Source: Anseranas semipalmata
Lineage: Eukaryota; Chordata; Aves; Anseriformes; Anseranatidae
Direction: 5' to 3'
Length of the DNA: 64,000 nucleotides
Assembly (NCBI GenBank): GCA_013399115.1
Contig: VXAA01001141.1
Coordinates: 145,234 to 209,233, forward strand
Position numbers and translations under genes: made by a program. Below the pieces are notes generated by a model. The model made no database searches, was not told where the DNA came from, and saw only the letters and a program-made list of their open reading frames with translations. Below, in pieces: positions 39,801 through 54,800 of this stretch; positions within the stretch are counted from its first letter, which is position 1; each line of letters opens with the position of its first letter.

Positions 39801-42800
39801 CTCTAGCAAAATTACCTACAGAAATGCGTAGAAAAGATCAAGGCAAACATTGGCCAAAAAAGCAACAGACAACAAAGAAAACAATATAAACCTTGCACCT
39901 CCTACGACTTTTGATTTGGTATCCTTACCTAGGGTATCCGATGATTATTCGGTCCTCAATTATTGGAGTAGTACTGGTAGATAGTGTCTTAAAAGAAGCG
40001 AAAACCTGTAAATTGGGCAATAAAAACGTAGTGTGTTTAAAAAAAAAAGAAAAAACACCTTAGTGGCTCTGTCAAGGAGAGACGGCAGTAACTGGTCTCG
40101 CTTGGCAAGTCCACGGCTGTAGCGCAGTGTGATGTGAGCGTGCGCAATGCAGAGCGGTTGCATCTCGTGCTTAATTTCCAGCCTGGATAAGCTGCATTTG
40201 GAAAATCACAAACTGAGAGGTTTTGGGAGTGGAAGAGGACGGTGGCTTCGACCTGTCTCCCAGTTCTTCTGTGGCTTGAGGTGGCAGAGATGTCCACGTA
40301 GATGTGTGGATAAAAACAAGGCAACGTCTCGTGCCGTAAGCGCTCACATTGCCACAAATCCAGGAAATATCTCATGTGATCCTAAAATCTGCCTTTGCAA
40401 GAAAGGCAGATGGCTAAGGAGGGCTTTTCGTGACTTTTCTGTTAGCAGCTTTTATTATAAACAACATGTTTTTCCCAGGATAATTTCCTCACCGGGAAGG
40501 GGCAGAGATTTACAAATTTCCCGAATTTTTAAGGTTACTCATGATAAATTTTCAAGGGTTTTGAGCCAGGAATACTTGAAGTGCTGTCTGGCAGAAACAT
40601 GATTGAAAGACACGGCTCTTTGAACTGAACTCACTTGGCTGTGCTTTAGCTCGTCTCCCTGTTTTTGTAACAGGAAAGGGAGAATTTTACATAGGAGTAA
40701 TGTCAGGACCAGCTTTTTTTTTTTCCCCCATTTGGCAAGAAGTCAACTTAAATAAACATGCACATGCAAATGCAGTGCCTCCTATCCTGCACCTTTGCTT
40801 TCACTTGAGCCACGTATTTGAAGACACAATGAGAAAGAAACTTCTCACCCTGCCCTACATTAAAGAATCAAAGACCCTCCGTTAAAATGGGGAAAACAAT
40901 AGAGAGGGAGGAACAGGAAGCCAAATCTGGAGGTGTAGGTCTAAAACCACACGTGGATCCTTAGGAAAGCCGCACTTGCCTGGAGGCTGTCCCTCTGTAA
41001 ATGCTCGGTGCGTGCAGCCAGGAGCCCGAGGGAGCCTTGGCAGGAAGGCAACGAACTTTTCCACGATTGATGTTAAATGCCAGCATTTTCATCTGGACTT
41101 CCTTCTGCTGCGGTCTCGCTGGCTGGTCGAATGGCATGTGGACCCGGTCCTTGGAAATGCTGGAAGCAGCAGCTCAAAAGCGTGGCGAGAGCCCTGGGCT
41201 TTGCTGTGCTGTGTTCCTGGAGGCTACCCTGTTACAAAGCCTTAGTTTTTTAGCCGTAGAAGTCTTTTCCCCTGGCAGTCTCTGCTGAGATGTGAAAGGT
41301 GCTGGGCTCGTGCTTGGGAAACTCCATCCTTGGGAGGGACCTGGCTCATCCCACTCGTTAGGGATGCTCCTGGGCCTCTGCTCACCTGGTTTAACAGCTC
41401 TCACTGCATGCAAGTAGTAGTAGGTGCCAACTGTCTCGTCTCTCCTCCTGTATCCCTTTTCTCTGCGCTCCATCACTAACTGGTGGCCAGGCTTAGCCAG
41501 CAGTTTCACCTTGACGCAACCCCTCGTGCGGTTGAGTTCTGCTTTCTAGCAAACGCTATTCGTAAAGTTGTGTGCGCAGTGGTATCGTACGTCTGTATGT
41601 CTTGACCACATGTACAGTGTTTCCATCTGTATTCTGTATTGCAGGTTTGGGACCAGCTCTTTGGCTTGTGGCTTCTCTGTGTCAGGATCGCCACACCCTT
41701 AAGGCAGAGCTCTTTAAAGCAGCAAAATCTAGGGACTGCTTATTTGTATCTATTAGCAGAGCCCGATTGGGTGTTGCAAATGATGAAGCAGCGTGTAATA
41801 GGGCGGTACTGGTGCATGTTGGCTTGGGTACAAGTAGGTGAATGTGTATGTAGCCATATCCGTTGTGTCTTGTGATGCTCACATGAAGACACACCAGGCA
41901 GTCACCGTGTGCGGGCCGGTTGCCATTCTAGTGAATAGCTTATTCATACGGCTCCTGCCCCCAGCTCCAACTTTCCAAAAAGCCTCTTTTCATGTGCTGC
42001 TTGGTGGCCAAGGGCTGCTGGATACACGACAGAGATCACGTGCGACTTCGTGAGGTTAAGCATGTGATGACTCTCCAGCTGTACTGTACTGGCGTGAACC
42101 TGCCTGTTTTACCCGTTGGTTTCATGGCCATCAAGTCAATGGTTGTGTGTCACCAGCTGGTAAGTGGAGGCCCACCAGAGTCCGATGCTCCTGACCTAAG
42201 TGCAGGGTAGCCCAGAGCATCTTCAGCCAGAGCTGAAATCCGAGGTGCACCAGTATACAGGTTGGCTGCTTAAGGTGCAGATGACTGCAAAGAGCCAAAA
42301 TGCCTTTAAGGATAAAGGGCTTCCTGACAAGACCAAGCCTTCAAAGGTTGCTTGAGTTTTTTGGCCGCAGATTAAGCTGCCTTGCAGTCAGACAAGTACA
42401 GGTGGGAGGAATAGCTCCTGGCTGTGGTCAGCACATAGTAACACCGCTTGTGGTTTGCACCTACGCCTGGAGAACTTTCCTCCAGCAGATAGAAAGAAAC
42501 CACAGTTAAGGAAACCACACCAGAAATATCTGCAGCACGTATTTTCCTTCAGCAAAGGCTCTTAGAGAGGGCCCTGAACAATGAAGCAGCGATATTTTGC
42601 TCCAACCTCCGTACTAAAGCCACGAATTGACAAAGAGCAGTCTGAGTATCTCTGTCATTTGTCACCAGCTGATTCCAAGCATACCTGAAGAGCCAGCCAT
42701 GAAAGAAGAACTCTTGTCCTAAGCTGTTCAGAGGGAGCAGTGCACTTTAGGAAGCCCTTCAACACAGCGCGTAGCACTGCTGCCTGCTGGGACAAGTCAT

Positions 42801-45800
42801 CTCGCTTGGCCTCTTACTAGTGTGGGCAAGCAAAATAGAGGTTGTTCTTCCAGAGGAAAAAAATTGGTCCCCTTTTGCTCCACAGGATGACTACAGACCC
42901 CCTGGCAATTGCGGTTCGCACGCACGTGGTGCTTTGTGGTGTTCCCTGGACAGAGGAGGGCTTGTCCTGGGAGCTGAGGAGGTTTCCCATCCAGCTGAGG
43001 ACCTTGCCCTTCGCAGCTTCCTGGAGGAGTCCCTCAAACAGAAGGATCTTGTGCCAAAAATGCCCTTAGCCTGTCTTCCAAAGCCTGGAGAGGTTGCAGT
43101 GGAAGCAGAGGAAACAATGAACTGAAAACAGGGGCAGAGTGGAGAGAGATTGTAGTGGTAATGGTCAGAAGATGACGGGGAGGTGAGATCTGGTAGGCAG
43201 TCTCATCTCCCTGCAAAGCCTGCCTTCACAGAGAGGCATGCAGTCCCAGAGGTGTCTACATGTGACAAAAATAAGTCCAAAAAGTCATTTTAAGTCTTAA
43301 TGATGAGCCTGTGTGCCACTTCCACCCATCCCATCGTATGCTCTGATGTCAGGGAACATTTCTTCTCCACAGTTTTATTCCATGCTGATAAAGGCGAGGA
43401 CCATTTAATATCCATTAACATCCAACGGGCAGTGATGTCCCTGCTGCATTTTGCTTTATGAAAAGAACTTTTTAACGAAATTTAATAAAGTCTTTTTCCC
43501 CTCTCTGTCCTGAAATGCGTCCCCTTATCACTCAGACAAGCCAAGGTACTTCCAGGAAAACATGCGGAATTGCTTGCACAAAGCGATCACGATGTCCATT
43601 ACGCCTCTCTGTTCAAGCACTTTGTTGCTTGCATTATTTGGTGTCCAGTTATTCCCGAGTTGTTTAATTATCCTGAGTTATTTTAACTTTGGTCCTTGGC
43701 TCACAGATGCATTCCTTTGATGAAGAACAGGATTTATAACATGTTTTGATTAAAAATAATAAGAAGAAATCCTTCTTCTATTTTTGTCTAAAAAGTGCAT
43801 TACGGATGTTATATCATGGGGGCAAATATTTTAATAGGGTCACTAGATGGAAATCACTGTCGTGGGTTTTGAGGTCCTTTTTTTCCCTTGTATCTCTCCA
43901 CAATTTATGTGTGGTCATCACCTAAATGTAAGAACAACAGGAACAAGAAACCCTCTGATGGTTTAAGCAGCTTCTTCCTTTTGCAGTGGCAGTTTTGCCT
44001 TGTGTGCTGCCATCTCCTGGCTGGCAGCGAGGTTACTACAGGGGTGAAAAATGATAAAGAATAAGAGTGGTAAATGTGACTCCCTGTAGCCCATATTTTA
44101 TATAATTTTATATGGAATGTTTTTAATAGAAAAAAAGGAAATGCTTAGAAACACAGTGCATTCAGCTGAGATGTCCAGGTGAAGGGAAAGCTGAAGGAGA
44201 TATCTCCCAAATGATTTCATACAGCCTGATTCCCTGCTTTCCTCATGCTGAAAGTCTCTCCTCCAAGAGCCAAACTGTAAAAAATCACAGCTGCAATTGG
44301 AAATAAGAACAAAACTTGCTATTTTTAAAAAATATGGCAAGAATATTTCTGGGCTGTGTGCTGCCAGCCTGCCTTTGGATGGGTTCCTCCTCTGTGCTGG
44401 GTAAACTAAAGAGAGATTTTAGTAGTATTTCCCAAGATAAATACCACCGCTCAGATCACACAGTGGTGGAGGCTTTGTGAGCGTGTGAAGAGAGAGGGAC
44501 TAAGGTATCATCTCCATTTTTTCTGCCTCTTGGGACACGCTTTTTGGATAGCAACTGCTAGTCATTAAAATACAACGTCATGGATGTGGCCTCTGAAGAC
44601 TCCAGGGAAAGGAGGAAAGCACCGTCTCTTGCCTCGTCTCCTACCGAGTGCAAGATAATAGAAATGGTGCAAAACTTATCATTGTATAATGTGAAATAAT
44701 TTAAAAACACATTTTTAGAACTTAGTAGATATTATTATTCATGGAATCCTGTTAACATTTAATTATTGCAAATTCATGTCACCCTTAAAAAAATGATCCC
44801 AGGGCATTTAAAATGGTGACGAAAGCAGAGATCCTTTGTATTAAAGCTGCTCTTATTTTGTAAGGGTACATTTTAACATGTCCTTGGCACAAAGACCTTT
44901 TTTTTATTATTTTTTTTCTTCTGTGAAGTCTCCAATGGGAGCTAAGGCAGGCTCTGCTGGGATGTATCCGCAAGGCTGAGGGGGGGAACACCACAAATCA
45001 CTTTAGCGTAGCTAACGATCGCAGCTAATAGGGCTCTTTTTGGACAGAGAGCAGGGCTGCCTGGTGCAAGGTGGCTGAGCAATTCTGCGTGCTTGGTGAT
45101 GAGGACCTGTGGCTCAGTGCACACTGACTTTCAGCATTTGTTGCTAAAGGAGAAAGAAGCTTGGATCTCGATGTAGAATTGGAGTAAGAGAGATGTCCTT
45201 CTGTTTTAGAAGTCATTAAAATATTTCTGTAGTTGAAGGAGTTGTAGCTAGCTCGACAGGACCATAGATTTTCACCTGTAGGCAGACAGAAATGAAGATG
45301 TGGTTTTTGGTCATAACAGACAAACTGTCTAATTTTTGCTTAAAAAAAAAAAGAGTTCTGGAATTCCAAGAACTGTCTCATTTTTGAATGATTCATCCTT
45401 GAATTGTTACAGACGGTGCAGCGATTCACGTCTGGGGAAGGCCAAACGAAACTTCATAAAACCATGTCTCAGGGGGAGATCGGGAAGCTGGCGGCCGCGC
45501 AGAAGACCCTGGCCCCGGACGGGAGGTATGGAACGCGGCTGGAGCTGGGGGACGAGTCCATCCCAAGCCCTTCTTGATCTCCTTCACATTGCTGAGCTGC
45601 ACCAGTCCCTAGCTGGTGGTTTTGGCTCAACCAGCCAGAATCAGCACGAGTTACTCGTCACATCTTTTCATACGTAACCATGAACATGCCCAATTAGAAG
45701 AGGCGATAAAGTTCATGTCACGATAAAGTTTTGAAGCCGTATGCCAGGCATCCCATGCCGAACCACCCGACTGCATGTGTGAAACTTGCAGTTTCCTGCA

Positions 45801-48800
45801 TTGCCTGAAGACAAATAGCCTGGTTTTTCTGATGGCAGGTGTACAGATTTAACTCCCCCTAAAAGGATGTGAAGGTCTGGAAGACTTTAGGTAGTTTTGG
45901 ATTGAAGGACACTTTCCCAGTTAAGGCAGTTCCTCTTTCTACAAATTATTTCCAGGCCTCAACGAGCCAAGATGAGATTTTGGGTGAAGGGAAAGCAGGG
46001 GGAGAAGAAGACCCCTCGGGAGAAGCTTGCTACACAGTCTGAGCTGCTGGAGCTGTACGCAGAGCAAGAAGCACCCAACAGAGAGGTGATTTCTGGCTTG
46101 CAGCTTGGTGAAGGTGAGTGTTGGGTGAGCACGCAGCGGGGTCACGTGCTGCCTGCAGGGTGTTCTAAGGGCAGAGAAACTGCATTTGTTGTCATGGCAG
46201 AGATGAAATATGTAGCTGTTTTAAGCCTGGCTTTACACTGCCTTTAAGTGTAGTCCAGTATATGGCGGCTTGGGTAAAGATGTAGAACTGATAAGTTAGT
46301 TTATCTGTAGGGTTAGGATATCTGTAAATTAGAGTATCGTGTACGATTGTATGGTCTAGCTGAGGCTGCTGTAGGAGAACGGGTTGGGAAACTGCACAAA
46401 TAGAAAGGATGTGCTGGTTTACTTCTCTTGACTTTGTGGGGGACATCACCACAAACAGTGGCAGGGAAGTTAGAGGCTGGGATCCAAAATGGGTCTGGAG
46501 GAATTCAGGAAACATTCGGGAAAGATCATATGCAATACAGCCCAAAGCAAATACTATTTCTTTCAAAATTTCTGTGTAGTTTTACAAGTAGGGACTGTCA
46601 CTTCATTCGGGGAGGCAGAGGACGAGGACAGAGGACAGACTCCTCTCCACGACTCCCTGAAGCCAGCTGTGTGCCGGCACCAGCACCTTCCATCTTCCAC
46701 TGTGGAGCTAATCCTCCAGGCAGCCGTCTGGACATCGACAGATGTTTCCCCTCTTGATAGAGGGAGTAACCAATGGAGAAGTGACGTTTAATCTTCCTAT
46801 AAGCACTGCACAGTACTTTTCTCCTCTGCAGGTTTATTCTGAAGCCTGTCTCCTTATTTTAGTGACAGAACTATTTTTCCTTTGTGTTACCTTCCCGTCT
46901 TGCTGTCAGTACAGCTCTGGGAGATGACACTTGATTTTTTTACTTACTGAGAGTTCATCAGGAGCCACAGATTCTTGTTACTACCTGAGAACAAACCCTA
47001 CTTCTCTTTCACGCCATACACAGAACATGAGGAAAAAGCATTTTTATTGCTTACAGCTTCATTTTGCCTAATTCAAGAGGTGCTGAAAAGCGAAACACAC
47101 TGCAGAGCTTCAGTGAAGTCAAATACCAAACAAATGTTGCTACAGCATTTCTGGCCAGGCAGAGAGCAAGTTAACTAATCCGTTTTGTTCTTTTTCTCCT
47201 TTTTTAATTATCACCTGTAGAGTTGGGTCCTCACCATCTGACACCCCCACGGAGTCCTGAGCTCTCAGGAATCTACCGGAGGGAATTTAAGGAGAACAAG
47301 GAGCCCTCTCCCAAAGTGAAACGCAAGCGCAGCGTCAAAATCAGCAACGTGGCTCTGGAGCCCGTGCAATGGCAGAATGACTCCCTGCAGATCATAACCA
47401 GTGCTAGCGACCTGAAGAGCATGGATGAGTTTCTCCTGAAAAAGGTAGTGCATGCCGTTGCCGCTCCAGCTAAATCATCAGAGAGCTCAGAGAGCAGATG
47501 AAGGCAACAAAACAGCATTGTCCTGTAGGCAGCAGTAGCGATACTAATAATCCATCTAAGGGAAAGCTTTAGTTGCACTCCCAAAAGTGCTAAGAGTGCG
47601 CAGCATGCACCAGGGCAGGCTTGGGAGAAAAGACAGGCACGTTGTGTGTGCACAGCACGGTCATTTTACGTGAGCACAGCAGCTTTGGTACGTCTGCTGC
47701 TTTGAACCGTCCCGATGGCATCAGAAATGGGTGACCCAGGAGGGCAGGAGCTGAAGGCTCCAGGGAAGCATTCATGTTTCTACATGCTAAGTTTGCATGC
47801 AGGAAAAACTGCCTCATAGCCACACGTCGTTATTAGCATCATCTGCCCATGGTGGAGCAGCTGCTCATTAGTAGTGCTCCATCTTATGCAGTGCTCTGCC
47901 GCAGCAAAAGTCACATTGGTGCATAACACCCTTTGGTTTCCCAGATGAATGAGCTGGATAATGAGGACAGCAAGAAGGACACGCTGGTGGATGTAGTGTT
48001 CAAGAAAGCGCTGAAGGAATTCCGACAAAACATCTTCAGCTTTTACTCCTCGGCGTTAGCGGTAAGTGACTGGAGAGCAGGTGGGAACTTCAACCTCCAG
48101 GAGAAATGAGATGCTTTGAGTCCTGGTGGCAGAGATGTTGCCGAGCCTTAGATTCCTGTTCTGCTTTTCCCAAAGGGAAGATGGTCTTCCTTTGTATTCA
48201 GTCCCATGAAGCTGTAGACTTGGACCAACGCTTCCTCATTAGCCAGCTCTCAGTGTACTTTGAGTGGAGATTTCTAGTCTCCTCAGTACAGCTTGCTCTC
48301 AGTCAAATGGGAGATGACAGTAAGTCGATAAACTCCTGTTTGCCACCCAAATTGTCTGGAAACCTGTGTGTTAAAGCTGTGAGTTTTGAACATCGAGAAA
48401 CATGGTGCTCTGCTCTTCTGCTGCCTCTGAATCTTAGCAGTGATTGCTGAGCCAAGCCATTTTATTGTCCAGATTGCATGAGAAGTTCCCTCTGTGATAA
48501 TATTTGATCTGACATTTGACGTGGCTGACAGCAGCTCCCCAGATTTCTGTCCTCATGCTCTGTGCACTGAGAAGCTACCTTGAGAAAGGTCATGAAATAA
48601 CTCTCCATTAAACATTTTTTTTATTTCTTTTAATCATACTTGTACTTTCCCCAAGCAGTTAGAAGCCAGTCAGGCTAAAATAATTGTCTGGAGCAGAAGA
48701 GGCAGTCTGCTGTGCATAAAAATCCCTTTTCTTTTTGCTTCTGTTTCCATAAAAGATGGATGATGGGAAAAGCATCCGCTATAAGGACCTGTACGCCTTA

Positions 48801-51800
48801 TTCGAGCAGATTCTTGAGAAGACCATGAGGCTTGAACAGAGGGACTGGAGTGAGTCTCCAGTTAAAGTCTGGGTCAATACCTTCAAAGTCTTCCTGGATG
48901 AATATATGATAGAGTACAAACCCCTGGACTACACCACAGTGAAGGTAGTCAGCATTTTCTTAAGGTCCTTGAAGATTTGTGAACTCTTTTTCCTGTGGGG
49001 TTGTGCTCTGTGCAGACACCTTGAAGTCTGTTGTCTTCTCTTTTGTAAGCTGAGGTGGGCAACATAAGCCAGCACAAGAGGTGTAATCCACTGGTTGTGT
49101 TTCACTGGGCTCAGCAAACCCGAGTTCACATCTGGGTTGAGCTGGGCCTTGGCCACTGCCAATGTGTGGAGCTTGTCTCCAGGGCAAATCTGTAACCATC
49201 TATGGATGGTTGGAAAGGCAGCTCAAATCTTTGAGGGATGAATGAAAGCAGTGTCTTGCTTTTTGAGAGATGTTGTGCTTTCCTAGTCTCTTGAGCTTTT
49301 CCCAAGTGACCACATGCATCGCTCTTGGTCTGGTTGCAGGAGCAGGGTACATGGGCAGTGACTGTCCCCAGGGTCTGGGTACAGTTGTTCAGCAGCTAAT
49401 CCCAGCTCTGAGATGAAGTCGGTGACAGTTGGCCAGGGGATTCCTGAAAATCAGGTGGTCCATTGCAGTAGGAATGTTTCTCGGAGTGGCTGTCATGGGG
49501 CCGCAGGTGCACTGGAGGATGGGGCTGGAAAGAGGTGGAAAAAGTTAGGTATGAGACCTCTGTGGGCTTTACTTGAGGGAATTGCCCATAAATATGCTCA
49601 ATTATCTTTTTAATACCAGGTGCCAAAAACGGAACGAAAAAAGAGAAGGAAAAAAGAAGCGGATGTGGTGAGTTGAGCACTCTGGGCCTGTGCATTAAAG
49701 AATTAATGTCCTTTTGGACAGAATTACAAGTGATAAGAGACCTGCTCGTGACATATCCTATGGTGAGATCTGAACATCCCGCCCCAGTGAACGTGCAACC
49801 TTGAAAAGATGTGCTAGAAAGATGAACAAGGTGGATTTGGTTGGCTTGTGAACGGCTGTAGGCAAAAGCAAGAGGCTGTAAATCAGCATTTCTGTTCAGA
49901 TCAAGGACTGCTGTAGGTTGTTTTCTAAAAACGTCGCACGTCAGTCAGGACAGTAAATATAATGTCAAGAATTATTGTAGAAGAAGTGGGAATGAAACAG
50001 AAAGTGTTGTTCTGGGTTTCTGTGTAAACTTAGCGCGTATCTGACATATCTGATAGAGTTTTTGTTCTAAAGGATGTAATAGGACTGGGAAAGATGCAGA
50101 TGCAGAGCAAAAAGGGGACATGGATGGGTAGAAGAGCTTTTCAACATGGAGAGGTTGACCTGTCAACCTCTGTCAAATGCAGCTGGTTTCTAACTTGCTT
50201 GCAAGAAGGTCTGGTTCCCATACAGGCTGGATTTCTGTCTGAGTTGCCTGTGGGGTTATCGGGCCAAAAAGGAAACAGAAACAGCAAACTGGTTCTACGT
50301 AAAAGCCCATGTTGGAGAGCTGGCCACATCGGTCTCCCCGTTTTGCAGCAGACTCTGCATCCAGCTCTTTTTCTCACCACTGAATCTTTTTCATCGCAGG
50401 TGGAAGAGCACAATGGGCACATTTTTAAGGCGACCCAGTACAGCATCCCCACCTACTGTGAATATTGTTCTTCCTTGATCTGGATAATGGACAGGGCTTC
50501 TGTTTGTAAATGTAAGCATGCTCCATTTGGCTTATTTTTTTCATGTGCTTGTATTACAGTCCTGGGGTTTGGGGCTCTGAAAGGTGTTTGCTACTGTTTC
50601 CTACAACCCTACAACCCAAAACTCAAGTATTTGGGGTTTTTCACATTAGAATAGCTTTTGGGACAGACCTTAAGGATTTCTGAAGTCAACTGGTAAGTTC
50701 ATACTGGCATTCCTTCCAGAACCTACATTCTGGTTAGTTTTGTGCATGGGAGCTTTGCGTTACAGATCTTAACCCATGGCTTCAAACCGTCCAAACCACA
50801 TTTAAGTTGTGCTTTAAGAAGGGGTGGCAAAGAGAGTCTGTGGCAGGTATGGCAAACCTTCCCTACGGCTTCAGCCTGCGGGATGGATGCCTGTGAGTCT
50901 CGTGACCGTCACAAGTTCATTGGGCTTGGACCATTTGACCTCCAGGCACTTCAACCTTTGGGGAGACCAGGAAAGTGGAAGAGGAACAGGCAAGGTTGAG
51001 ACTTTTTTTTTTTTTCCCAATGATTCTTCAATTAGGTTGAAAATATCAGCCCTGTGGTGCTTCAGGCTGGTAGTCAGTGCAGGAAGAATACAAATTAGGT
51101 TCTATTTCCAACCTCTGCGCGTATCCATGTCTGATAGCTCAGAGTGACTCAGGGATTATTTTCTGAGTTGATCTGTCAGGTTTTTTTTTTTTTAATGTTT
51201 CAGGGACTTAAATATAGGGCCTTTAAAATTAAAGGCTTCTTTTTTTTTCTTTTTTTTTTTTGAGTGAAGCTACTATAGACTTGGCCCCTGAAAAATGCAA
51301 ATTCGACATGCTTTTGACCTGCTACTTAAGAGCTACTTAATTCACATCTGTGCAGAGGTCTGAAGTTTTGAATTATTAAAAACTATTTTTTTCTTTGTTG
51401 CAGTATGTAAATATGCTTGTCACAAGAAGTGCTGTCTTAAAACCACGACCAAGTGCTCCAAAAAGGTAAGTTTCTCTCATTCCTTTTCTCTGATGAGATA
51501 CCTTTCTGACTGTCATCCTAGTCTTGTATAGCCTTTTTTAACAAACGCTTACTGGCACAGAACTTGATACAATGCTGGCAATAAGCCTTCGTCGAGAGGA
51601 GGTTGGGCTGGAGCTCCCTGGAGGTTTCTCCAACCACCACTTCTGTGACTGCATTTATTTCAGTAGTAATACAGAGAAGCATCAATATAGATATCTGCCC
51701 AGTCATGCAGCACTTCTTGCAGTGATGTTCCCTGGCTTGTAACCATGCTGAATAATAGAAAGCTGCCTCATTTTATAGCTTTCAAGGACTTTAAAATGTG

Positions 51801-54800
51801 GTTGGTATCAAAAGATAACATTTTTGAACAGAGTCAGTGCTACACAGAGAACTCGCAACGCCCATTGCATTTCATGGTGTGCAATTTTTTGTCCTGTGGT
51901 ACTGCAATTTTGGCTGCCATGGTTTTACATTTATTCTTGGAGGGTCATGATGCTTCCTGGTGGCTGGTGGGGTTCTTGCAACCCGCAGCCAGAAGCACAA
52001 CCCGCTGCATCACCCCCAGCCCTGATTTTGCGAGGCTGAAGGCCTTTGTTCCCAGTACAAAAGGCAAAAATACAGGTTGTTCTTCACCCTGCTGCTCCCT
52101 GATAGGGCTTCCCGCACGGTCCCCAAACAGCCGCGGCACTACAGCTGAGGACAGGGACAGCGAGAGAAGGGTGGGTGGATGGTGCTAAAGCACTTACCCT
52201 GCTCATTAGAGGTGAATTAAGTATTGTTTACTGCATTCAAGGATATGTTTGACAGTGAGCGAATGCAGCAGGTCGCCCCAGCTAACAATGAATCATCAAG
52301 CTTGCTTTTTTTTTTTGTTGTTTTGAATAGTTTATTTTGTGCTGCTTATGCCCCCAAAATAATAATGCAGCCAGGATAATAATGTGTGCAAAGCTTTATC
52401 AGCCCCTAAGAGGCTTCTCAGGTGTACAGCCTCCACAAAGCTTTATGATTACGTTTTTCACAAGAAATATATATGAATATATATATATACACATATATGA
52501 ATATTTATATATATATATGAATGTATTTGCTGTGATACAAATATTTCTTCTGCACTTTCTTCCTTTCTGGCAGTCCATCTTTGCAAGAGTTGGCAGGGGG
52601 TTCTATGAGGTTCTGTTCTACAAATTGGAAAGTTGAATGAGATTGCTATTTTTTTTCAAAGAATATGACATTGCTTTGCATACTTTTAGACCTTTTGCAT
52701 CTGTGATTTGAGATCTGAACAACCGAGCCTACTCTTTACAGGGAGGAGACCTTTAGGCTTTGCTAGATGCCACTATTTCACACGGCAGAACAAGAAGCTG
52801 GTTGTCATGCTCTTGGGTCTGCAATCCAAGCCCATCACCTTGGCCATGGTTCAGTGACACCCACCCAGAAATGGAGCAAACAGGAAGGGACAAAATTCTG
52901 AAGGACAGTAGGAGAATTTTGCAGGAAAATAGGAGAACTACGTAAAGTAGCTTTGTTAGTTAAATGTTGTGAAAGAGATCCTGATGTGTTTGCCTAAGTT
53001 TCAGTCCTTTTTTGTTCCTCTCCATGAGAAATGAAACCTAAAAATAATTACAGCTCTAAATGGTTGCTCAGAGATGCTTGGAGCCTTCTTGTTTCCTGGG
53101 GGTTTTCTGCGCAAGAAAGTTTTTCTGCTGTCCACGAGGAAGTGAATTTACAGTGTCTCCACTTGGGCAATTCGAGGTCCTCCTGTAGGAAGGCTCTGGC
53201 TTGTCTGTGCTTGGTGGATTAATGTTTTTAGGGTTGTTTTCAGCAACAGAGTGCCACAAGCTGTGTATTATGCTTTAAGAAGGATGTCTTTGTTTTCCGG
53301 CAACGGCTGATTTGGTAACTGCTTCCTGACCTTGTCCCAGAGTGGATCTGTTTCTCCAGATTTATGGTGAGCTTGAGCAAATGCTGAGCTCATCTCTCTT
53401 GGTGGATGTGGAATTGCTTTTGCCCTTGCTTTGTCCACGTCTCTGTGTTACTTGACTTCCCACTGGAGTGAAGTAGCGTGCAGCGTATGTGGCATCACAT
53501 TTGATGATGGTTTTGGCAGCCAGGCGGGCTGGTAGCAGAGCAGACTATGAATTTCATCTGGTAGCTGGGACCGGATGTTCCCCACCTGCTTCCTGGGGCA
53601 TTTTTGCCATAGAGCATACCATGGTCATCTTCCTTACATCATCTCATAAGGCTGATAAGGTTTTCTTCGGTGAAAGGCTGACATTGAATGGGAAAAGCAA
53701 AGATGTAGGAGTAAGAGGAGCTGTGACCTGTTTCAGGGTCATCTTGCTCATCACTTCACTGCATTGCAGCGTGTGCTGCCTCAGATTCCCTTTGCTGGGA
53801 CTGGGTATTTGTGTCAAAATGTTTAGGGGTCTTTTGGCTTCACCCACTGAGATTCTCCTGTTCAAGATGACTTTGACCATATTTGAATTTGCCAAACATC
53901 TAATCTCCAGTGAGCATCTGCAGCCAGCAAAAGGGGCTTTCCTGATGGTGCAGATTATTTTTTCATGCTCTTATTTTGGTGTCATGTTTGTTTGTGGACA
54001 TTTTGTAATCGCCAGTGCTGAGAGTTGATCTAGGTATCCAAGACTCCGATTTACCTATTCTGTTTTGTGCATCGTCTTCGGACGGTGAAGTCATTCCTGG
54101 GGATGGTGCCGGAGGGGCAGCAGGTGGGAGGAGGACCATGCCCAGCTGCACTTGGCTGAGAACACCGTAACCACGGTGTGGTTGTTAAATGAAGGAAACC
54201 CAAATGTTTACGACTTCAGGTGCATGCCTGGAGACTGATTCAGCATTGCAAGCCTGGACTGTGCACATCTGGGAGGCCACTGGTAATGGCAAAGCATCAG
54301 GTTGAGGTTAAGCTCCAGGGCTTTCCTGTCCTTCTTTGCTTGTGATTTGCAGGTAACCTGGGTCGGTTGAAACACTCTGAACATTGACACCTTGCGTTCT
54401 GGAAGGCACTTAAGCCCTTTTCCATTTTTCTCTTCCCCGTCAGTATGATCCCGAGCTCTCGTCTCGGCAGTTCGGCGTGGAGCTCGCCCGGCTGACCAGC
54501 GAGGAGCGAGCTGTGCCAGTGCTGGTGGAGAAGCTGATCAACTACATAGAAATGCATGGGCTGTACACAGAGGGCATTTACAGAAAATCGGGGTCCACCA
54601 ACAAGATCAAGGAGCTGCGGCAAGGACTCGATACAGGTAGAAGGGAAAAAAGATTCAGAAAGAAAAATCTCTGCAGCAGCAAGGTTTGGTGTAAGCAAGC
54701 ATTGCTTTCACATCTCCAACCAAATTCTCAAACCAAAATCTGTTCCCGAGTCACTGGCTTGTTCTTTTTGGGTGCAATGCAGGAAAAAAAAATCTAGTTG

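Noticed and set aside
46489..46791. 100-codon open frame in intron 18 with an acidic segment
   Set aside because: No AG/GT pair in the needed phases and no resemblance to the MYO9A tail.
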